A stretch of DNA of 64,000 nt from an uncultured Bacteroidota bacterium (lineage in GTDB: Bacteria; Bacteroidota; Bacteroidia; Chitinophagales; Chitinophagaceae), in NCBI GenBank assembly GCA_903906365.1, contig CAIVKC010000039.1, positions 1-64,000 of the forward strand, in the 5' to 3' direction. The notes beneath the pieces were generated by a model. That model saw only the letters and a program-made list of their open reading frames with translations, was not told the origin of the DNA and did not search any database. Each line of letters begins with the position of its first letter. Positions within the stretch are counted from its first letter, which is position 1. Shown one piece after another: positions 28,816-37,910 of this stretch. The position numbers and the translations under genes were made by a program.

Positions 28816-29892
28816 CTAGGTGGGTTTTCTTATTCTTTTGAAAAACAAAATTACGCCTGTCAGGCTGAGCCAGCTGACTGACAAACCAAAAAAGCTGTAC
28901 AGCATTTTTACAAACAAACCCCCATACCGGCCATAATGAATCTGGGCATTGATGATGTCATAGAGGTCAGAACGGGGGATTTCATCCACAAAGCGGGTTC
29001 CGGATATGCGCCCGGCGCTGTCAAGAAAGATGGCGTCGGCATATTTTTTGGAATGTATGAATGAGTTGGTAGACCTGCTGCCATATACTGCGGTCCTGCC
29101 CCCGGGACTGCTGGGAAAATAGATCACCCAGGCTTTAAAACCGGGATACCTGCTTTCCAGCTGGCTTATGGCCTTTCCCGCCCCGTAGGGAAGATCCCCC
29201 GAAGGCTGAAAGCTGCGCTGCTTATAAGCGGGAGAACGCAGAAAAGCCCAGTCAAATACATAGCGCTGCATCCAGCCTCCCGAAACAGCCATAACCAGGA
29301 TGAAAAGCAGGCTGTAAGCGCCAAGGGCCGGATGCAAATGGCCTGCTGACCAGGGCGGCTTCCTGAAACGCAGTGTTGAAAATAGCTCCCGGCGGTAAAT
29401 GTAGAGCCCTGTACATGAACTGACCAGCAGTACCATTGAAATTACACCCAGCAAAACTTCCCCGGCCTTACCGGCCTGGAAACTGCTGTGGAATCCGGCA
29501 ATCCAGGCCAGGGGATTATGCTTCCAATCCCCGCCCGCTCCCTCGGATTTGATCATCCTGGCTGATTGCGGATCCAAATATACCCGCAGGGGCTCTTTGC
29601 CCTCCCTGTAGGAAGAATCATACATGACCCATGGGAACGCGCGGGAACCATCGGTGCGCAGAGAGGCACTGTAAATGGCTGCTTTCGGGAATTTGTACCG
29701 GATCACCCGGTACAGACTGTCCAGGCCAATGGAAGGATACCCGCTTTTCATGGTAATTTTCGGATTTCCCAGGTCCTCCAGTTCTTCCTGGAAAACCAGG
29801 ATTGAGCCTGACAGGGAAGTCAGCAGTATAAAAAGACCAGCACAGATACCAGCCAGGCTGTGCAGGCGGAAAACAATTCGGTTCAGGACCAA
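28816..29892 (-). CDS. PepSY-associated membrane protein
   Basis: The product has 358 residues. Four membrane helices flank extracytoplasmic PepSY-like regions: helix 1 (LAGICAGLFILLTSLSGSILVF) with the typical start LHSLAGI..GLFI, a middle helix near VLLGVISMVLLVSSCTGLYIYRRE, one near AYSLLFILVMAVSGGW, and a last near FFGLSVSWLSLTGVILFFKR. This is the PepSY_TM/iron-uptake-reductase type seen near TonB receptors for siderophores and with ApbE-flavinylated proteins. It may move electrons for iron reduction or act in envelope maintenance; no siderophore receptor is adjacent. The cyclophilin lipoprotein gene follows with a 1-base gap. Confidence 0.88.
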   Translation of the reverse strand: MVLNRIVFRLHSLAGICAGLFILLTSLSGSILVFQEELEDLGNPKITMKSGYPSIGLDSLYRVIRYKFPKAAIYSASLRTDGSRAFPWVMYDSSYREGKEPLRVYLDPQSARMIKSEGAGGDWKHNPLAWIAGFHSSFQAGKAGEVLLGVISMVLLVSSCTGLYIYRRELFSTLRFRKPPWSAGHLHPALGAYSLLFILVMAVSGGWMQRYVFDWAFLRSPAYKQRSFQPSGDLPYGAGKAISQLESRYPGFKAWVIYFPSSPGGRTAVYGSRSTNSFIHSKKYADAIFLDSAGRISGTRFVDEIPRSDLYDIINAQIHYGRYGGLFVKMLYSFFGLSVSWLSLTGVILFFKRIRKPT

Positions 29893-29989
29893 GATGTTAT
29901 TTTTTTAAAGGTACGTTCGGGTTTGGATCGACAGCCACCCTTTCAATGGAAGCCTGATTCAGGAATCCCATTGCGGACCGATCCGAAAA

Positions 29990-30058
29990 ATGAAAATACT
30001 ATAGAGTGGGCGAAAATCGGTCTTTGGACCCTACCATTTTGAAATAGTATATTTTCAT
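29990..30058. repeat. Imperfect long inverted repeat upstream of PepSY gene
   Basis: ATGAAAATACTAT (29990-30002) is complementary to ATAGTATATTTTCAT (30044-30058), with a 2-base bulge and a 41-base interval. It lies about 100 bases before the PepSY gene start and may form a hairpin or a pair of binding sites. Confidence 0.35.
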
Positions 30059-30125
30059 AATGATATGGTTTTTCCTTAAACCTAATTCCAGGCCAAAGAT
30101 AGGTTTGCCTTGTAGTCCTTTAAAA

Positions 30126-30145
30126 TCAATCAATTCAGTGATTGA
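30126..30145. promoter_or_regulatory. Inverted repeat upstream of kup promoter
   Basis: TCAATCA-ATTCAG-TGATTGA has perfect 7-bp arms and a 6-bp spacer. It ends 29 bases before the -33 element of the kup promoter, a normal place for an activator site. Confidence 0.4.
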
Positions 30146-30174
30146 GAGTTGTTTTTACTAATCGGGTACGAAAT

Positions 30175-30204
30175 TTGCGAACAAAGACTCCTTTAGTACC
30201 TTTG
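30175..30204 (+). promoter_or_regulatory. Bacteroidota-type promoter of kup
   Basis: TTG at 30175-30177 and TACCTTTG at 30197-30204 are separated by 19 bases, an exact fit to the primary sigma factor consensus TTG-N19-TAnnTTTG of Bacteroidota. It leaves a leader of roughly 175 bases before the kup start codon. Confidence 0.75.
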
Positions 30205-30384
30205 CGTACTCCATACGACTGGCCTGCCATATTTAAAAGTAAATTAACTGAACTCCTCAGCAATGCATCTTTTGCCCTGCAAAGGGTTTTTCTTTAGAAA
30301 GCATTCATGATCGCATGTTTGTGGATTTTCAAAAGGTGCACCCATGGTTTACGTTTTAAATACTTATAAACACTAAAAGCCTTT

Positions 30385-32364
30385 ATGGACTCCAGCCATT
30401 TTAAGAAAGTCACGACTGCCGGTGTGATTGTTACCCTGGGTATCATTTTCGGTGATATTGGAACCTCGCCGTTGTACACCTTCCAGACCATCCTCAATGA
30501 GGGGGGCAAGGTGTCCAAAGAACTTGTATTTGGAGCCATTTCTTGCGTATTTTGGACCCTGACCCTGCAGACGACTTTCAAATATGTCATTATCACCCTT
30601 CAGGCCGATAACCATGGTGAGGGTGGGGTATTCTCCCTCTATGCCCTGGTCAGAAGATATGGGAAAAAGCTGGTGTATCCCGCCATTATAGGTGCCGGAA
30701 CCCTGCTGGCGGACGGAATCATCACGCCCCCCATTTCAGTTACCTCTGCCATAGAGGGTCTCAATAACGTAAAGGGTCTTGAAAACATCATTGTTCCAGG
30801 CAACAACCTGGTTGTGGAAATTGTATTGGTGATTATCCTGCTGCTCTTTGTATTTCAGCGCTTCGGTACAAAGATTGTGGGTGGGTCCTTCGGCCCGATC
30901 ATGCTGATTTGGTTCAGTATGCTGGCTGCGCTGGGTTTAAACCAGATCCTTCATTTCCCCCAGATTCTGGCTGCCCTCAGCCCGCATTACGGATGGGATT
31001 TGCTGGTCCACCATCCCAGCGGATTCTGGCTGCTGGGCGCAGTTTTTCTCTGTACCACAGGGGCCGAAGCGCTGTATTCGGACCTGGGGCACTGCGGACG
31101 GAAGAATATCCAGGTTTCCTGGATCTTTGTTAAATCGGCCCTGGTTTTAAATTACCTCGGGCAGGGTGCCTGGGTATTGTTACAAAATAAATCCGACCTG
31201 GGAGGGCTAAACCCGTTTTTTGCGATAGTACCTCACTGGTTCCTGATCCCCAGCGTATTCATTGCCACGGCAGCCTCCATCATTGCCAGCCAGGCGCTGA
31301 TCAGCGGTTCTTTTACTTTGATCAGTGAGGCCATCAGCCTTAATTTCTGGCCCAAAGTGACCGTAAAGTTTCCCACTGACATCCGGGGGCAGATCTATAT
31401 ACCCAGTATCAACTGGGTGCTTTGTCTTGGGTGTTTCATGGTAGTACTCTATTTCAGAACCTCGGAAAGCATGACGGCTGCCTATGGGTTTTCCATCACC
31501 ATAGCCATGCTGATGACAACCATCCTGGTGTATCATTTCCTGCGTTATGTAAAACATTATCCGCTTTGGCTGGTTATCCCGATTTTGCTGGTATTCCTCA
31601 CCGTGGAAAGCGCTTTTTTCATAACCAATGCCGCCAAGATCTTAAAGCGTCTCTTCTTCCTGGTATTTGAATTTGGATTGATATTTACCATGTACATATG
31701 GTACCAGGCCAGGAAAATCAATAACAGGTTCCTAAATTTTGTAAACCTGGATGAAAACATTCCCCTTTTGGAGATGCTGAGCCAGGACGAATCAGTGCCT
31801 AAATTTTCCACGCACCTGATCTACCTGACCAAGGCCAACAGGCCGTCCCAGGTGGAGCAAAAGATCATCTATTCCATTTTCAGTCACAATCCCAAAAGGG
31901 CAGATGTATACTGGTTCATTCACATTGAACGCACCGACGAGCCCTATACCATGGAATACGGAGTGGAAGAGATCAAGGCTGATAAGGTCATTCGTGTGGA
32001 ATTTCGCCTCGGATTCAGGGTACAGCCGCGTGTCGGCCTGATGTTCAGAAAAGTGGTGGATGAAATGATATGCAATAAAGAGCTCGATATCATGAGCCGC
32101 TACCCATCCCTTAAAAAGCATAAGATTGCCGATGATTTCCGTTTTGTTATTCTGGAAAAATTCCTCTCCTACGACAACGAGTTTTCCGTGAGAGACGGCT
32201 TCATACTCAACAGCTATTTCGGTATCAAAAAGCTGGCCCTTGGCGAGGATAAGGCTTTTGGACTGGACTCCAGTGAAACCCTGGTGGAAAAACTGCCGCT
32301 GGTGGTTGTTCCCGCTTCCAATATTAAACTGCAGCGGGCCTACTACCATATGCAGAAAAAATAA
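30385..32364 (+). CDS. kup: Kup-family potassium uptake transporter
   Basis: The product has 659 residues, normal for Kup/TrkD. Near the N-terminus TLGIIFGDIGTSPLYTFQ and then CVFWTLTLQTTFKYVIITLQADNHGEGG are hallmark sequences, followed by GAGTLLADGIITPPISVTSAIEG and GAVFLCTTGAEALYSDLGHCGR. About 12 membrane helices occupy residues 10-440; the remaining 220 residues are the cytoplasmic domain. It imports potassium by proton symport. It is transcribed alone from the promoter at 30175-30204 with a strong terminator after it. Confidence 0.96.
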   Translation: MDSSHFKKVTTAGVIVTLGIIFGDIGTSPLYTFQTILNEGGKVSKELVFGAISCVFWTLTLQTTFKYVIITLQADNHGEGGVFSLYALVRRYGKKLVYPAIIGAGTLLADGIITPPISVTSAIEGLNNVKGLENIIVPGNNLVVEIVLVIILLLFVFQRFGTKIVGGSFGPIMLIWFSMLAALGLNQILHFPQILAALSPHYGWDLLVHHPSGFWLLGAVFLCTTGAEALYSDLGHCGRKNIQVSWIFVKSALVLNYLGQGAWVLLQNKSDLGGLNPFFAIVPHWFLIPSVFIATAASIIASQALISGSFTLISEAISLNFWPKVTVKFPTDIRGQIYIPSINWVLCLGCFMVVLYFRTSESMTAAYGFSITIAMLMTTILVYHFLRYVKHYPLWLVIPILLVFLTVESAFFITNAAKILKRLFFLVFEFGLIFTMYIWYQARKINNRFLNFVNLDENIPLLEMLSQDESVPKFSTHLIYLTKANRPSQVEQKIIYSIFSHNPKRADVYWFIHIERTDEPYTMEYGVEEIKADKVIRVEFRLGFRVQPRVGLMFRKVVDEMICNKELDIMSRYPSLKKHKIADDFRFVILEKFLSYDNEFSVRDGFILNSYFGIKKLALGEDKAFGLDSSETLVEKLPLVVVPASNIKLQRAYYHMQKK

Positions 32365-32391
32365 GGAGTATAATAATATTGCTATAACCGG

Positions 32392-32433
32392 AAAGCCTGG
32401 ATCAGTCTCTGGAGACCTGACCCAGGCTTTTTT
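32392..32433 (+). terminator. Rho-independent terminator of kup
   Basis: AAAGCCTGG (32392-32400) pairs with CCAGGCTTT (32422-32430) and is followed by a run of T (32428-32433). The inner CAG/CTG bases extend the stem. It lies 27 bases after the kup stop. Confidence 0.88.
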
Positions 32434-32476
32434 AATGGAGTGATGTAGCCTAGCCCCTGGGAGCAAAGGGCACTGT

Positions 32477-33451
32477 TTATTTTTTGATGGACTCCTTGTA
32501 AAGGACGGCCCCTTTATAGTCGACGATCTGCACCAGCATGGCTTCCGGTGTCAGGGTAAAAACCATAAATCCATTCTGGGAAAGGGCAAATTTGCCCCCA
32601 TCCGGATGCAAAGCCGCCGGGGTGGTTTCCGAACCGGCCCCACTGATGAAATAATGGGTGGTTCCCTTTGGCTTGATGTATTGAAGGCTGTGTTCATGCC
32701 CGCAGATATAGGCGTCCACCCTGTATTTGTCAAACAACGGCTTCAAAAAGGTATTCATTTCCCTGGTTTCCTCCCCATTCATTCTTTTGCCCCCTGTAAA
32801 GGCCGGGTGGTGGCCGGCTACAATTTTCCAGCGGATATTGGGAGAAGGGTCGCTGAGGACTTTTTCCAGCCAGATGCGCTGACGGGCAGTGTCCTGCGAC
32901 CTCACCTGGGCCGCATGGTCTGCGCTTTGGTAGTATTCGGAAAGCAGGGGTGTGGTATCAATGAAAACAAGCAGCACCTGCTGGGTACTGTCGTTATTCA
33001 GCAGGATCTTTTTTGAGTAATACCTCGCAGGCATATTCCACCTCCTGTCTATCTTTGTAAAATCAACCTCCGCATCCGGGTTTCCCTTATAATCATGGTT
33101 ACCCAGGACTACATACCAGTCTTCCTGCAGGGAATGGGCCGTATAGATATTTTCGTAGGAATCGATCCAGCGGTGATCCTGTGTACTGGCCACCCCACTG
33201 GGATAAAAATTATCGCCGGTTGCTATCACGAAATTGGCCTTGACTGCCTTAGCCGTTATTCCCATCTGCACGGCCACCTCCTTTTGCATATACTCCCCAT
33301 TGCGTCCCCAGTCTCCCATGGCTATGAAATTCAGGGCTTTTTTGGTAATGGTGAGTTGTAAATCGCTTTTGACGGTATCCGTATTTTGGGAAAACAGGGA
33401 TCCGCAAACCAACAGCTGGGAAAGAATAATCAGGTTAATTATTTTTTTCAT
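32477..33451 (-). CDS. Secreted TRAP-like purple acid phosphatase
   Basis: The product has 324 residues with a signal peptide (MKKIINLIILSQLLVCGSLFSQ). Calcineurin-like metal-binding motifs appear in order: AMGDWGRNG, VIATGDNFYPSG, VVLGNHDYKG, VAGHHPAFTGG and ICGHEHSLQ. Spacing matches tartrate-resistant acid phosphatase (type 5), a two-metal phosphomonoesterase, here in the periplasm or outside the cell. It is divergent from the TonB receptor gene and could supply phosphate for uptake (inference). Confidence 0.92.
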   Translation of the reverse strand: MKKIINLIILSQLLVCGSLFSQNTDTVKSDLQLTITKKALNFIAMGDWGRNGEYMQKEVAVQMGITAKAVKANFVIATGDNFYPSGVASTQDHRWIDSYENIYTAHSLQEDWYVVLGNHDYKGNPDAEVDFTKIDRRWNMPARYYSKKILLNNDSTQQVLLVFIDTTPLLSEYYQSADHAAQVRSQDTARQRIWLEKVLSDPSPNIRWKIVAGHHPAFTGGKRMNGEETREMNTFLKPLFDKYRVDAYICGHEHSLQYIKPKGTTHYFISGAGSETTPAALHPDGGKFALSQNGFMVFTLTPEAMLVQIVDYKGAVLYKESIKK

Positions 33452-33829
33452 AATAGTATGGTTGATGTCAGGCGAAATTATTCAATCCGGTCTGCAGCCT
33501 TCATTATTTTATTATTATCCCTCCTAAAAACCACCCGAAGGGAGCCCTGTTTTTCCCGGATGCCCCTGAACGAACCATGACCTGGCAGCCTATTTGGAAA
33601 AGATCCATGGAGCAATCGGCCTAATCCGGAATGTATCAGCAATTAATTCTTCATGAATATATTCTGAGCATAGGCTGATTTTTTAAAACTAAAATATTTA
33701 ATATATATCACAGGTTATCAAATTGTAAAGTAATGATGAAATCAAAATGACTTAATCGTTAAATCCATCAGTCGCCCGGATTTATTGGAGAGGGTGAGCC
33801 TAGTTTCGCAAAATCAATTTTAAAAAAGT
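33452..33829. other. Divergent intergenic region between phosphatase and TonB receptor
   Basis: The 378 bases hold no supportable gene. Bases about 33640-33760 are strongly AT-rich and include the palindrome GAATATATTC at 33655-33664. TAGTTTCG at 33801-33808 is one base off a -7 box but lacks a TTG at proper distance. The 5' untranslated region of the receptor gene is probably short. Confidence 0.35.
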
Positions 33830-36583
33830 ATGAGAATCAGCCTAAGCATCATCGTTACCCTGTTTTGTGGCGGCCTGTGTTTTTCCCAAACAGGAAGTAT
33901 CCAGGGAAAAGTAACCAACGCGCGCTCAGGTGAGGTTCTTCCGGGCGCATTTGTGATGATTGCCGGCTCTTCAAATGTAAATTATAAAGTGTCCACCGAT
34001 CCTTCCGGATTGTATATTTTCCCGCAGTTGCCCTTGGGTGATTATAGTCTGACTGTTGAATTTGTGGGGTATGCTTCTGTTACCAGGAAAATAAGGCTCA
34101 AGGATAAGGAAATGCTGAAGGTAAACATCGGGATGGAAGAAAAGTCCCAGGAACTCGAGTCAGTGAGCGTTTTTGGCAAAATCAGTCAGGAAGAGGACCA
34201 GGGCGCCCGCCAGAAGGAAAAGCGGGCCAATAACCTGGTCAATGTCATCTCTGCCAGGGCCATGGAACGTTCTCCTGATATAAACGCGGCAAATGTACTG
34301 CAGCGCATGAGCGGACTTACCATCGATCGCAACGGAGGCGGGGATGAAGCTTACGCCATTATACGAGGCCTGGATCCGAGGTATAACAATACCCTGATCA
34401 ACGGGATAAAAATCGCAAGCCCCGACGAAAAATCCCGATATGTCCCCTTAAGCATTGTCCCCTCGGATTTGCTGGGAAGTATAGAGGTGCATAAAAGCCT
34501 CCTTCCGGAAATGGAAGGGGATGCTATTGGCGGAACCGTCAATATGGTCATGAAGGATGCGCCCGAAAAAAAGATCATCCGTGTTTTGGGATCAATAGGG
34601 TACAACAAAATATTTTTTGACAGGAAATTCGATCATTTTTCTACCGCCGATATCAGGCAAAAAAGCCTGATTGAGTCCTATGGGCCTGCCTACACAGCCA
34701 CGCCGGGGGATTTCAGCAGGTCTAATCTTGATTTTAAACTCACTACCCCCATACCCAACGGTATAGTCGGCATCACATTGGGACAGCGCTTTCTCAACAA
34801 CAAATTAGGAGTCATGGTGGCTGAGAATTTTCAGAATCAGTACTATGGCAGTAATTCCGTCTTCAATCAGGCCGCGCCCGACATTCATAAAAACCAGCCG
34901 GGGCTCTCCGATTATGCCAACCGGCAGTTTTCCACCCAACAACTCAACAACGGGATTGTACTCCATTTGGATTATAATTTCAACAGTCGAAATAAGATTG
35001 TGTTCACCAATGTATTCCTCTATAGCTACCTGGCCCAATCCCGCATTATTGTAGACACGGCCATTATCGGAGGAAACGGCGGAAGAACCGTACCAGGAAC
35101 AGGCCCGGTCACCACCGATTATACATCTGTCACCAGCCACCAATATGTGCAAAATGCCAAACTGGAAGGAAAGCATATTTTATCCGAGCATTTCCTCTTT
35201 GACTGGACCGGGGTATTCTCCTATGCAGCCAAACGAACTCCGGATCAGGCTGATCTGGCCCTCAATAAAAAGATAGACACCGTTCACACCACCTCTGATA
35301 TAAACGGTCCCTACCGTTTTGTTACCACTCCCAATTATTTTGATGTTATCGACAGGATATGGCAGCACAATGAAGACAAGGATTATGATGCGCTGGCCAA
35401 CCTTACCTACAAGGCCAGGTTTTCCCGGCATGCCATCCTGGAGATAAAGGCAGGTGGATTATACCGCCACAAAGTGCGTTTTAACAAGCAGGATACCTAT
35501 AATCTACTGCCCTCTACAAGCAGCAGTGGTATCAAACAGATCTTCTATAACATTAATTCCGCCCAATGGACTGTATATAACAGTCACGGAACCTATGATT
35601 ATGACAAGAACAATTACCGTCTTTTTGAGGATGTTACGGCTGAATTTGGCCAGATAAAGATTTCCTTCCCAAGCCTGGATATTTTCGGAGGCGTACGCCA
35701 GGAACATACCAGCCAGGGCTTCACACTGAATACCTTTTATCCGACCGGCATCAACGGTTTGACCAAAGATTACTCGGATTTGCTTCCCAGTGCCATGATA
35801 AAGTACAAGCTCAGCGATAAGACCAATCTGAGGGCCTCCTATTTCAAGTCCATCTCCAGACCCAATTATTATGAGTTGGTTCCTGCCCCCATTGTCAGTG
35901 TCAGTAACGCTACGACCACCAATGGCAATCCCAACCTGGTTCATTCCGTGGCCGATAACTTCGACCTCCGCTATGAATACTTTCCCAGAGAGGAGGAGCA
36001 GTTGTTGGCCGGCGTCTTTTACAAGAGCATTCAAAACCCCATTGAATATGCCTATATATCCGGAACCACTTACCAGCCCCAAAACTTTGGGACAGCCACG
36101 GTTTACGGCCTTGAATTGGCATTTACCAGGTATTTTGGTAAAATAGGAGTGACCGGAAATTATACCTACCTGAATTCCAGCATTTCTTCCAATAAGTCCT
36201 ATACCGATTACAGCTATAACCCGCCCAGGCCCGTACCGGATACATTACAAAAAAGGCCAATGCAGGGACAAACAGACCACACGCTCAACGTATCCCTGTT
36301 ATACCGAGACGAAAAAAAGGCGATGTATGCGCAGCTTGCTTTCCAGTACATCGGACGGTCTTTGGCGCTGGTATATCCGCTTTACGGATACGATTATTAC
36401 CAGCAACCCCAGTCCTTGTTGGCTTTCTCGGCTGAAAAGGGCCTTCCCAACCGGCATTTTACGGTTTTCACCAAATTCAACAATCTCCTGAATACGGCCA
36501 GCCAAAACAAGATCAACAGTTTACTGGTGGTCAGTGAAATCACCAAATTCAATTTCAGTGTTGGAATTCGATATTCAAATTAA
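33830..36583 (+). CDS. TonB-dependent outer-membrane receptor
   Basis: The product has 917 residues with a signal peptide (MRISLSIIVTLFCGGLCFSQ). Residues about 22-108 are a carboxypeptidase-regulatory-like domain (GSIQGKVTNARSGEVLPGAFV), then a TonB-box-like stretch near ELESVSVFGK, a plug domain at about 140-250 (NVLQRMSGLTIDRNGGGDEAYAIIRGLDPRYNN) and a 22-strand barrel to the C-terminus. The plug resembles the TonB-Xanth-Caul type rather than SusC, and no SusD gene follows. Instead a beta-helix lipoprotein starts 20 bases later and a beta-propeller protein follows. The substrate is unknown; the divergent phosphatase hints at a phosphorus-containing compound, which is inference only. Confidence 0.9.
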   Translation: MRISLSIIVTLFCGGLCFSQTGSIQGKVTNARSGEVLPGAFVMIAGSSNVNYKVSTDPSGLYIFPQLPLGDYSLTVEFVGYASVTRKIRLKDKEMLKVNIGMEEKSQELESVSVFGKISQEEDQGARQKEKRANNLVNVISARAMERSPDINAANVLQRMSGLTIDRNGGGDEAYAIIRGLDPRYNNTLINGIKIASPDEKSRYVPLSIVPSDLLGSIEVHKSLLPEMEGDAIGGTVNMVMKDAPEKKIIRVLGSIGYNKIFFDRKFDHFSTADIRQKSLIESYGPAYTATPGDFSRSNLDFKLTTPIPNGIVGITLGQRFLNNKLGVMVAENFQNQYYGSNSVFNQAAPDIHKNQPGLSDYANRQFSTQQLNNGIVLHLDYNFNSRNKIVFTNVFLYSYLAQSRIIVDTAIIGGNGGRTVPGTGPVTTDYTSVTSHQYVQNAKLEGKHILSEHFLFDWTGVFSYAAKRTPDQADLALNKKIDTVHTTSDINGPYRFVTTPNYFDVIDRIWQHNEDKDYDALANLTYKARFSRHAILEIKAGGLYRHKVRFNKQDTYNLLPSTSSSGIKQIFYNINSAQWTVYNSHGTYDYDKNNYRLFEDVTAEFGQIKISFPSLDIFGGVRQEHTSQGFTLNTFYPTGINGLTKDYSDLLPSAMIKYKLSDKTNLRASYFKSISRPNYYELVPAPIVSVSNATTTNGNPNLVHSVADNFDLRYEYFPREEEQLLAGVFYKSIQNPIEYAYISGTTYQPQNFGTATVYGLELAFTRYFGKIGVTGNYTYLNSSISSNKSYTDYSYNPPRPVPDTLQKRPMQGQTDHTLNVSLLYRDEKKAMYAQLAFQYIGRSLALVYPLYGYDYYQQPQSLLAFSAEKGLPNRHFTVFTKFNNLLNTASQNKINSLLVVSEITKFNFSVGIRYSN

Positions 36584-36603
36584 TCTTTAAAAAAAAAGAA
36601 AAA

Positions 36604-37812
36604 ATGAAAACAACAAAGTTCTATCTTCTGGCTGCAGGCCTTGCGGCACTGTTTGCTTCCTGCTCCAAAAGCAGTGAAAAGACCACGATTATCACCCCAA
36701 CCGTTCCCGCTTCCAACCCGATTGCTCCAGGAAATATCTCCGGTTTTGTCAAGGGTACCCTGACTACCGGGAATACCTATACTATTACGGCTGACCTTAC
36801 GGTTAAAGCAGGCGATACGCTGGCCTCCCAGCAGGGGGTTACTGTAATTGTAAGTAACAATGCCCAGATAAACATTCAGGGAGTTCTTTTGCTCGTAGGC
36901 ACACAGACCCAGCCGGTGTCTTTCAATTCTTCCTCCAACATGCCAGGTTCCTGGGGCGGTTTCCAGTGCGACAGTGCTCAGTCTGTTACCATCAAATGGG
37001 CCCATGTTGATAATACCGGTGGACCCGATCCCTCCGGCAGTCCCAGGAAGACGGTATTTGTGGCAGCCCCCATTAATGTGGACATTGAAGACAGCTGGTT
37101 TACCAATGGTCAGGATGATCTTATCCGGCTGCAAAAGGGAGCCCATGTCACGATACTGCGCAATACGATTCTTTGCTCAGGCAGCACTGACGGGGAGGCC
37201 ATCAACCTGAAATCCGGCGTTACCGGGGACGTGGCCTATAATGTGGTTTACAGCCAGGCCGGGACCGGCGTTAAGCTGGAAACAAACGCCCTGCAGCCAT
37301 TTCCACAGACCATTGTGAATGTATATAACAATACGCTGGTGTCCAATGGCTGGAGAAGGGGCCAGGCAGAACCCGGCAGGGGCGTCTCCGTCGGTGTGAA
37401 CGCTATTGGCAATATTTACAACAACATCATCGTGGATAACTATCAGGGCATAGAAATATTCGCGGATGCCGATACCACGAACACCAAATATGGCTATAAC
37501 CTTTTTTACGCCTCCCAGGATACCTATACCGACACTACCCAGGGAGCGAGCCTGTCCATTTCCATCAGGGGTAATTTTTATCCCAGTGACGGTGTTGGAA
37601 AACCCCAGTCTACAGACCTGATATCAAACGCAGTGGGAAACCAGGATCCTAAGTTTAAATCTTTTGATGGCAAAGTGGCCACCCCCAATGGAGCCGTCAC
37701 CTCCAACGATTTTCATTTGTTATCCGGCTCGCCGGCCATTGGAAAAGGCAATTCCCAGTATAACAGTGACATGGGTGCCTATACTTCAGATGGAAAAGGA
37801 AATAAACACTAA
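36604..37812 (+). CDS. Beta-helix surface lipoprotein
   Basis: The product has 402 residues. MKTTKFYLLAAGLAALFASC is a lipoprotein signal (cysteine 20). The mature chain shows right-handed parallel beta-helix features: INIQGVLLLVG, VTIKWAHVDNTGG, VDIEDSWFTNG, VTILRNTILCSG, NVYNNTLVSNGW and NIYNNIIVDNYQGIEIF. These repeated N-rich rungs resemble pectate-lyase-like and NosD folds. It probably partners the TonB receptor as a surface substrate binder or lyase (inference from adjacency). Catalytic residues of known polysaccharide lyases are not evident. Confidence 0.82.
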   Translation: MKTTKFYLLAAGLAALFASCSKSSEKTTIITPTVPASNPIAPGNISGFVKGTLTTGNTYTITADLTVKAGDTLASQQGVTVIVSNNAQINIQGVLLLVGTQTQPVSFNSSSNMPGSWGGFQCDSAQSVTIKWAHVDNTGGPDPSGSPRKTVFVAAPINVDIEDSWFTNGQDDLIRLQKGAHVTILRNTILCSGSTDGEAINLKSGVTGDVAYNVVYSQAGTGVKLETNALQPFPQTIVNVYNNTLVSNGWRRGQAEPGRGVSVGVNAIGNIYNNIIVDNYQGIEIFADADTTNTKYGYNLFYASQDTYTDTTQGASLSISIRGNFYPSDGVGKPQSTDLISNAVGNQDPKFKSFDGKVATPNGAVTSNDFHLLSGSPAIGKGNSQYNSDMGAYTSDGKGNKH

Positions 37813-37841
37813 GTCAGGTTACTTAAATATTCATTTTTGAA

Positions 37842-37876
37842 AATAACAGCAGCAATCCTACTTTGCTGCTGTTATT
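37842..37876 (+). terminator. Hairpin between beta-helix lipoprotein and propeller gene
   Basis: AATAACAGCAGCAA (37842-37855) pairs perfectly with TTGCTGCTGTTATT (37863-37876), a 14-bp stem with a 7-base loop and no long T run. It may be a terminator, or an attenuator or mRNA stabiliser that sets the ratio of the two proteins. Confidence 0.6.
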
Positions 37877-37910
37877 GTATCCTCTTCATACCTTTTCTAA
37901 AAAACAATTT

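Larger units (their letters stand above)
29893..30384. other. Divergent intergenic region, 492 bases
   Basis: The region contains the inverted repeats at 29990-30058 and 30126-30145, the kup promoter, and on the - strand TATCTTTG (30101-30094) as a possible -7 box for the PepSY gene without a well-placed TTG. The kup leader after about 30211 has a small CCCTGCAAAGGG hairpin and no riboswitch class that I recognise. Confidence 0.45.
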
